Positions 19,984-23,647 of a stretch of DNA of 23,647 nt are shown here, piece by piece; the stretch's first letter is position 1; each line of letters starts with the position of its first letter. The translations under genes and the position numbers were made by a program. Where the stretch lies: the NCBI GenBank assembly GCA_045613165.1, contig JAZLAK010000137.1, positions 1-23,647 on the forward strand, read 5' to 3'. Source of the stretch: UMGS1124 sp045613165 (GTDB lineage Bacteria > Bacillota_I > Bacilli_A > RF39 > UBA660). The notes below the pieces were generated by a model, which worked only from the letters and a program-made list of their open reading frames with translations, searched no databases and was not told the DNA's origin.

Positions 19984-21090
19984 ATGAAAAAGTTATTAAT
20001 TATTATAAGTATGTTTTTGTTTTTATGTGGTTGTGGTAAAAGTAGTGAAGAAAACATTGTTAAAAAGTTTCAACAAAAAATAGAGAAAAATGATTCTTAT
20101 ATATTAAAAGGTAATATGTCTATTATAAGTAATGAAGATACTTTTAATTATAATGTGGAAGCTAGTAAGAGTAAGGATGGATATTATAAAGTTAGTTTAA
20201 TAAATAAAACTAATGATCATGAGCAAGTAATATTAAAGAATGGTGAAGGTGTGTATGTTGTGACACCTGATTTGAATAAAAGTTTTAAATTTCAAAGTGA
20301 TTGGCCTAATAATGGTAGTCAATCATACTTATTAGATGTTTTATTGATAGATGTTTTAAATGATGATAATGTTCATGTTGAGAAAGGTGATAATAAATTT
20401 ATTCAATGTAGAGTAAATTATCCTAATAATAATACTTTATATAGCGAGAAGATTTATTTAGATAATGAATATAGTGTTAAAAAAGTAGAGGTTTTAGATC
20501 AAGACGGTAATGTTAAGATAACTTTGGATGTTACTAGTATTAATTATAAGCCTAAGTTCGATGATGATTATTTTGATTTAGATAATTTAGTTACTGAAGA
20601 AACTGATGAAGAAAAAGTTCAGGATAATAATAATCAAGAAGATAATAAAGAAGATGACAAAAATGTTGCTGAGGAAAAGATTGAAGAAAATGGTAATAAT
20701 CAAAACGTAGAACAAAAAGAAACTACTACTAGTGGTATTTTAGAAGATATAATATATCCTTTGTATGTTCCTCAAAATACTCATTTAAGTACTCAAGATA
20801 CTATATCAACTGATACTGGTAATAGAGCAATATTAACTTTTGCGGGTGATAGTCCTTTTGTATTAGTAGAAGAAGTTAGTCAAAGATTTGATGAGATGGA
20901 AATTATACCTGTTAATGGAGACCCTTTGATGATGTCTGATTCTATAGGAGCTTTGAGTAGTAATTCGTTATATTGGACTAGTAATGGAATAGATTATTAT
21001 ATTAGTAGTTCAAGTTTAGATAGTAATGAATTAATGACTATTGCTGAAGGTTTAAGTGGTACTAGTGTAATAGTATCTAGTGAAAAGTAG
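19984..21090 (+). CDS. Lipoprotein with LolA-like domain and DUF4367-like C-terminus
   Basis: The 368-residue precursor has a lipoprotein signal peptide: basic MKK, a hydrophobic core and the lipobox LCGC with the lipidated Cys at 17. The mature part has a beta-rich region (about 35-195) with the look of LolA/YdcC-type lipoprotein-carrier folds: YILKGNMSIISNEDTFNY, then YYKVSLINK and VEVLDQDGNVKITLDV. A low-complexity D/E/N/Q linker (about 200-245) follows. The C-terminal domain (about 250-368) ends with SLYWTSNGIDYYISS and LDSNELMTIAEGL, typical of DUF4367-type domains found in Firmicutes germination and sporulation lipoproteins. AAGGGGAG precedes the ATG closely. The function is unknown; a spore or envelope role is inference. 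Confidence 0.75.
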   Translation: MKKLLIIISMFLFLCGCGKSSEENIVKKFQQKIEKNDSYILKGNMSIISNEDTFNYNVEASKSKDGYYKVSLINKTNDHEQVILKNGEGVYVVTPDLNKSFKFQSDWPNNGSQSYLLDVLLIDVLNDDNVHVEKGDNKFIQCRVNYPNNNTLYSEKIYLDNEYSVKKVEVLDQDGNVKITLDVTSINYKPKFDDDYFDLDNLVTEETDEEKVQDNNNQEDNKEDDKNVAEEKIEENGNNQNVEQKETTTSGILEDIIYPLYVPQNTHLSTQDTISTDTGNRAILTFAGDSPFVLVEEVSQRFDEMEIIPVNGDPLMMSDSIGALSSNSLYWTSNGIDYYISSSSLDSNELMTIAEGLSGTSVIVSSEK

Positions 21091-21110
21091 ATTATGTTCT
21101 ACTTTTTTTT
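21083..21110 (+). terminator. Terminator of the lipoprotein gene
   Basis: AAAAGTAGA (21083-21091) and TCTACTTTT (21098-21106) with a TTATGT loop and T's. It includes the TAG stop codon. Confidence 0.85.
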
Positions 21111-21172
21111 AATGTAGTGTAAAGATCGTGTTTAATTGTTAATTATATGCGTTTTTATTAAAGAGTTTGTAT

Positions 21173-21178
21173 TATAAT
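21173..21178 (+). promoter_or_regulatory. -10 element of the alcohol dehydrogenase gene
   Basis: TATAAT 25 bases before the start codon; the -35 region is only T-rich. The 112-bp gap upstream otherwise shows nothing recognisable. Confidence 0.45.
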
Positions 21179-21202
21179 ATAGATAATAGGGAGGCATATA
21201 TT

Positions 21203-22222
21203 ATGAAATGTGTTAAAATCTTTGATACAAAAAAGTTTGAAGTTGTTACTGAGGAAGAACCAGTAAGTAGAAATGGTAGTGTAGTATTTAAAGTAAATGC
21301 TTGTGGTATTTGTGGAAGTGATATTCATTATTGGGATAATGGAGAACCTAAAGGTTTAATAATGGGACATGAATTTTCTGGAACTGTAATAGATCCTGGA
21401 AGTAGAAGTGATTTAAAAGCTGGGGATAGAATAACTGGCTTACCTATTTCACCTTGTGGTGTTTGTTATGCTTGTAAGAGTGGAAATCCTCAATATTGTA
21501 AGCTTACTTGGTCTAAAGCTGTTGGCTTGGCATTAACTAATAGTGGTGGTTATGCAGAAATATCTAGTTGTAGAGCTGATATGGTAAAAAAATTACCTAA
21601 TAATATTACTGATGAAGAAGCTTCAATGGTTGAACCTAGTGCTGTTTCTTTACATGCTGTTAATTTAGCTAATATGAAAGGCGGAGAAAACGTTCTTGTT
21701 ATAGGCGGCGGAATTATTGGTTTAATGTGTGCAGAATTTGCTAAATTAAAAGGTGCTAAGTATGTTGCATTATTAGAAACTAATGAAATGCGTGGTAAAA
21801 AAGCTTTAAATTTTGGTAAAGTTGATGAATTTTATAATGCTATGGATGGAAATGTAATACCTGAATTAGTTCAAAAAACTATAGGTGGGTTTGATGTAGT
21901 GTTAGAATGTTGTGGTAACGGGCCTGCGGTAAGTGAAGCAATTATGGCTGTTAAACCTGGAGGTACAATTGTTTTAGTAGGAGTTTCTACTGCACCAATT
22001 ACAGTACCTTTGGTTATGAGTGTTATGGGAGAAGTTACAATGCAAGGTGCTATTGCCTATACTGTCAAAGAGTTTGAAGAATGTATTGATTTAATAGCTA
22101 ATAAACAAATAGAAGTTTCAAAATATATAGATGATATTGTTAATTTAGATGGAGTACAAAAAGCATTTGAAAGACTTACTAGTGGTAGTGATGATGCTAT
22201 TAAGATAATAATAAAACCATAA
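21203..22222 (+). CDS. Zinc-dependent medium-chain alcohol dehydrogenase (sorbitol/threonine/butanediol type)
   Basis: The 339-residue cytoplasmic NAD(P)-dependent oxidoreductase has catalytic zinc ligands C34 (ACGICGSD) and H56-E57 (MGHEF) and structural zinc cysteines C85, C88, C91 and C99 (PCGVCYACKSGNPQYC). The Rossmann motif is VLVIGGGIIGLM. The acidic residue after the second strand (ALLETNE) favours NAD over NADP. The family covers sorbitol, threonine and 2,3-butanediol dehydrogenases, and the substrate cannot be settled here. The start at 21203 has GGGAGG 8-10 bases upstream; the in-frame ATG at 21167 lies over the promoter and is rejected. Monocistronic. Confidence 0.9.
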   Translation: MKCVKIFDTKKFEVVTEEEPVSRNGSVVFKVNACGICGSDIHYWDNGEPKGLIMGHEFSGTVIDPGSRSDLKAGDRITGLPISPCGVCYACKSGNPQYCKLTWSKAVGLALTNSGGYAEISSCRADMVKKLPNNITDEEASMVEPSAVSLHAVNLANMKGGENVLVIGGGIIGLMCAEFAKLKGAKYVALLETNEMRGKKALNFGKVDEFYNAMDGNVIPELVQKTIGGFDVVLECCGNGPAVSEAIMAVKPGGTIVLVGVSTAPITVPLVMSVMGEVTMQGAIAYTVKEFEECIDLIANKQIEVSKYIDDIVNLDGVQKAFERLTSGSDDAIKIIIKP

Positions 22223-22251
22223 TATTATTAATTAATTTAAAATATTATTAT

Positions 22252-22290
22252 AAAGAACTGAATTATTTAGAAATTCTAGTTCTTTTTTTC
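22252..22290 (+). terminator. Terminator of the alcohol dehydrogenase gene
   Basis: AAAGAACTGAATT (22252-22264) pairs with AATTC-T-AGTTCTTT (22272-22285) with one bulged T, followed by T's. Confidence 0.8.
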
Positions 22291-22310
22291 TTTATAAAAA
22301 TAAATAAATA

Positions 22311-22319
22311 TGTTAGAAT
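22311..22319 (+). promoter_or_regulatory. Extended -10 promoter of the DinG-like gene
   Basis: TGTTAGAAT (TGnTAGAAT); a TTTATA hexamer lies 17 bp upstream of the -10 (22291-22296). Confidence 0.5.
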
Positions 22320-22346
22320 AATTTGTCTTGATGGAGGTGAGAATAA

Positions 22347-23636
22347 ATGACTTATGATAATTTTGAACAATATAAGAAAAGAATTAGTGGTATGAGTAAA
22401 TCTCAACTGCAACAATTATATAGTTTTATAGAGTCTTATTTTGAAAATACAAAAAAATATGGTCTTCAATATAGAGAAGGTCAGTTTTATATGGCTTTGA
22501 GTATATTTGATTCGATAGAGTCAACTAATCATTTAATAATTGAAGCTGGTGTTGGTATAGGGAAATCTTATGCTTATTTAATTCCTTTATTGTATTATTA
22601 TAGTATTACTGGTAAGACATTTATTATTTCTACTTCTACTATTGCTTTACAAGAACAATTAGAAAAAGATATAAAAAAATTAAGTGAACAATTAAATATT
22701 CCTTTAAATATTACTGTCGCTAAAGGTATGACTAATTTTGTGTGTTTAAATAGACTTAAAAATATTTTAAGTAGAAAACATAATGAGATTTATGATGGAA
22801 TAGATTTAGAAAAGCAAGATAGAAAATATTACCCTGATTTTAAAGATGATAAATGGGAAAAAATTTGTGTAGATAATTGTACTTATACTCGTTGTAAAAA
22901 TTATAGTAAATGTGATTTTTATCAAAGAAGACAAGATATGAGAAATACCAGAGGAGCAATCATTTGTAATCATGATTTGTTAATTAATGATTTAGATAAA
23001 AAAGATTCTTTTGGAGAAAGACCTTTATTTCAAAATGTTGATTATATAGTGTGTGATGAAGCACATAATTTAGAAAATAAAGTAAGATCTTTTAATACTA
23101 AGTCTAAATATTTGAAAGGAATAAAGCATACAGTTAGAAGAATGATTGATGATTTAGCAAAATATGGTAATTTTGAATATGATTATGATGATATTGCTTC
23201 TAAAATTGATTTGCTGTATGAATTAATTTCAAAAAATGTTAATAAAAAAATAGATGAATTGAGGAGTAAAGGTATAGATTTAATAGATTGTAATGGGTTA
23301 GAATTTCCTTTTGATGAATCTATAAAAAAAATATCTTCTGAGATATTTGATATTTTAGATAATATGGGGATGTCCTTACAAATTTTAAATGATTATTTTT
23401 ATGACTTTGAAGATATGTTAGAAGATATAGAGATGTTAAATATATTATCTCAAGGTGAAAAATGTAATTATGTATTATGGATAGAACATAAAAATAATAA
23501 AGATTATATTAATTATGCTCCTAAAAATATATCTGGTATTTGTAATTCATTATATTTTAAAAAATATCTAAAAAAGAAACCAACATCAATATTTACATCA
23601 GCTACTTTAAGCACCGGTAAGAATGATCATAATTAA
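22347..23636 (+). CDS. dinG: DinG/XPD-type superfamily 2 helicase, truncated after motif III at the window edge
   Basis: The 429-residue reading frame begins at the ATG after GGAGGTGAG. It has the Q-like region LQYREGQ, Walker A EAGVGIGKS (66-74), motif Ia STSTIALQEQL, and iron-sulfur cysteines (C133, C178, C183, C189; C174 extra). The DEAH box CDEAHN is at 236-241 and motif III is SATLSTGKN (418-426). Such enzymes unwind DNA forks, R-loops or RNA-DNA hybrids 5' to 3'. No N-terminal exonuclease domain is present, unlike B. subtilis DinG. The frame meets TAA directly after motif III, so the whole second RecA domain (motifs IV-VI) is absent. Only 11 bases remain, so a real nonsense mutation or frameshift cannot be told from an assembly-edge error. 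Confidence 0.82.
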   Translation: MTYDNFEQYKKRISGMSKSQLQQLYSFIESYFENTKKYGLQYREGQFYMALSIFDSIESTNHLIIEAGVGIGKSYAYLIPLLYYYSITGKTFIISTSTIALQEQLEKDIKKLSEQLNIPLNITVAKGMTNFVCLNRLKNILSRKHNEIYDGIDLEKQDRKYYPDFKDDKWEKICVDNCTYTRCKNYSKCDFYQRRQDMRNTRGAIICNHDLLINDLDKKDSFGERPLFQNVDYIVCDEAHNLENKVRSFNTKSKYLKGIKHTVRRMIDDLAKYGNFEYDYDDIASKIDLLYELISKNVNKKIDELRSKGIDLIDCNGLEFPFDESIKKISSEIFDILDNMGMSLQILNDYFYDFEDMLEDIEMLNILSQGEKCNYVLWIEHKNNKDYINYAPKNISGICNSLYFKKYLKKKPTSIFTSATLSTGKNDHN

Positions 23637-23647
23637 TTTACTAATGG

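Overview
The window is very AT-rich bacterial DNA. It is gene-dense, uses strong AGGAGG-type ribosome binding sites, short intergenic gaps and many hairpin-plus-U-tract terminators, and reads Trp as TGG with TGA used as a stop. Together with a spore-coat gerQ gene, a Phe T-box, an LtaS-type lipoteichoic acid synthase and a Firmicutes-type PheS, this points to a low-GC Firmicutes/Bacilli genome. An uncultured gut lineage (RF39/RFN20-like or Erysipelotrichales-like) is plausible, but that placement is inference. No insertion sequence, CRISPR array or phage gene was seen.

Layout. 1-1251: start of a LemA-like gene (minus, cut by the window edge), a metallo-beta-lactamase-fold hydrolase, and gerQ on the minus strand with a sigma-E-like promoter. 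1303-4581: lysS and a polytopic transporter, each with its own promoter and terminator. 4582-5191: a 610-bp stretch with no conventional gene that holds two regulatory RNA systems. The first is a candidate type I toxin-antitoxin locus: a 30-codon hydrophobic peptide gene, a convergent antisense RNA with a near-consensus promoter, and a 15-bp 5'/3' fold-back in the toxin mRNA. The second is the Phe T-box leader of pheS-pheT (5192-8630). 8654-10849: a zinc-ribbon membrane protein in an operon with a dCMP deaminase, then a family-6-like hypoxanthine/uracil DNA glycosylase (convergent) and a second UDG-superfamily gene divergent from it. 10880-12731: a probable Mn2+ cation diffusion facilitator, an unrecognised 171-aa protein and a small minus-strand membrane protein. 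12732-13615: a possible small structured RNA, a second zinc-ribbon membrane protein and tRNA-Gly(GCC). 13623-18062: cell-envelope block with a processive glycosyltransferase, a small membrane protein, LtaS and a membrane-anchored partner. 17965-22290: formate-tetrahydrofolate ligase, a DUF378 protein, a LolA/DUF4367-like lipoprotein and a zinc-dependent alcohol dehydrogenase. 22311-23647: a DinG-like helicase that stops 11 bases before the window end.

How the parts work together. lysS, pheS and pheT supply aminoacyl-tRNAs, and pheST is controlled by uncharged tRNA-Phe through the T-box. The deaminase and the two glycosylases form a neighbourhood concerned with dUMP supply and deaminated bases in DNA. 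The glycosyltransferase and LtaS genes build envelope polymers. GerQ implies endospore formation in a lineage with otherwise streamlined gene organisation.

The strongest candidate for something undescribed is the toxin-antitoxin-like locus at 4614-4921. It combines the hallmarks of a type I system: a small single-helix basic peptide, a strong but sequesterable Shine-Dalgarno, a long-range 5'-3' duplex that competes with the terminator hairpin, and a convergent antisense RNA. Its promoter overlaps the pheST promoter. All calls were made by reading the sequence; no searches or folding programs were run.
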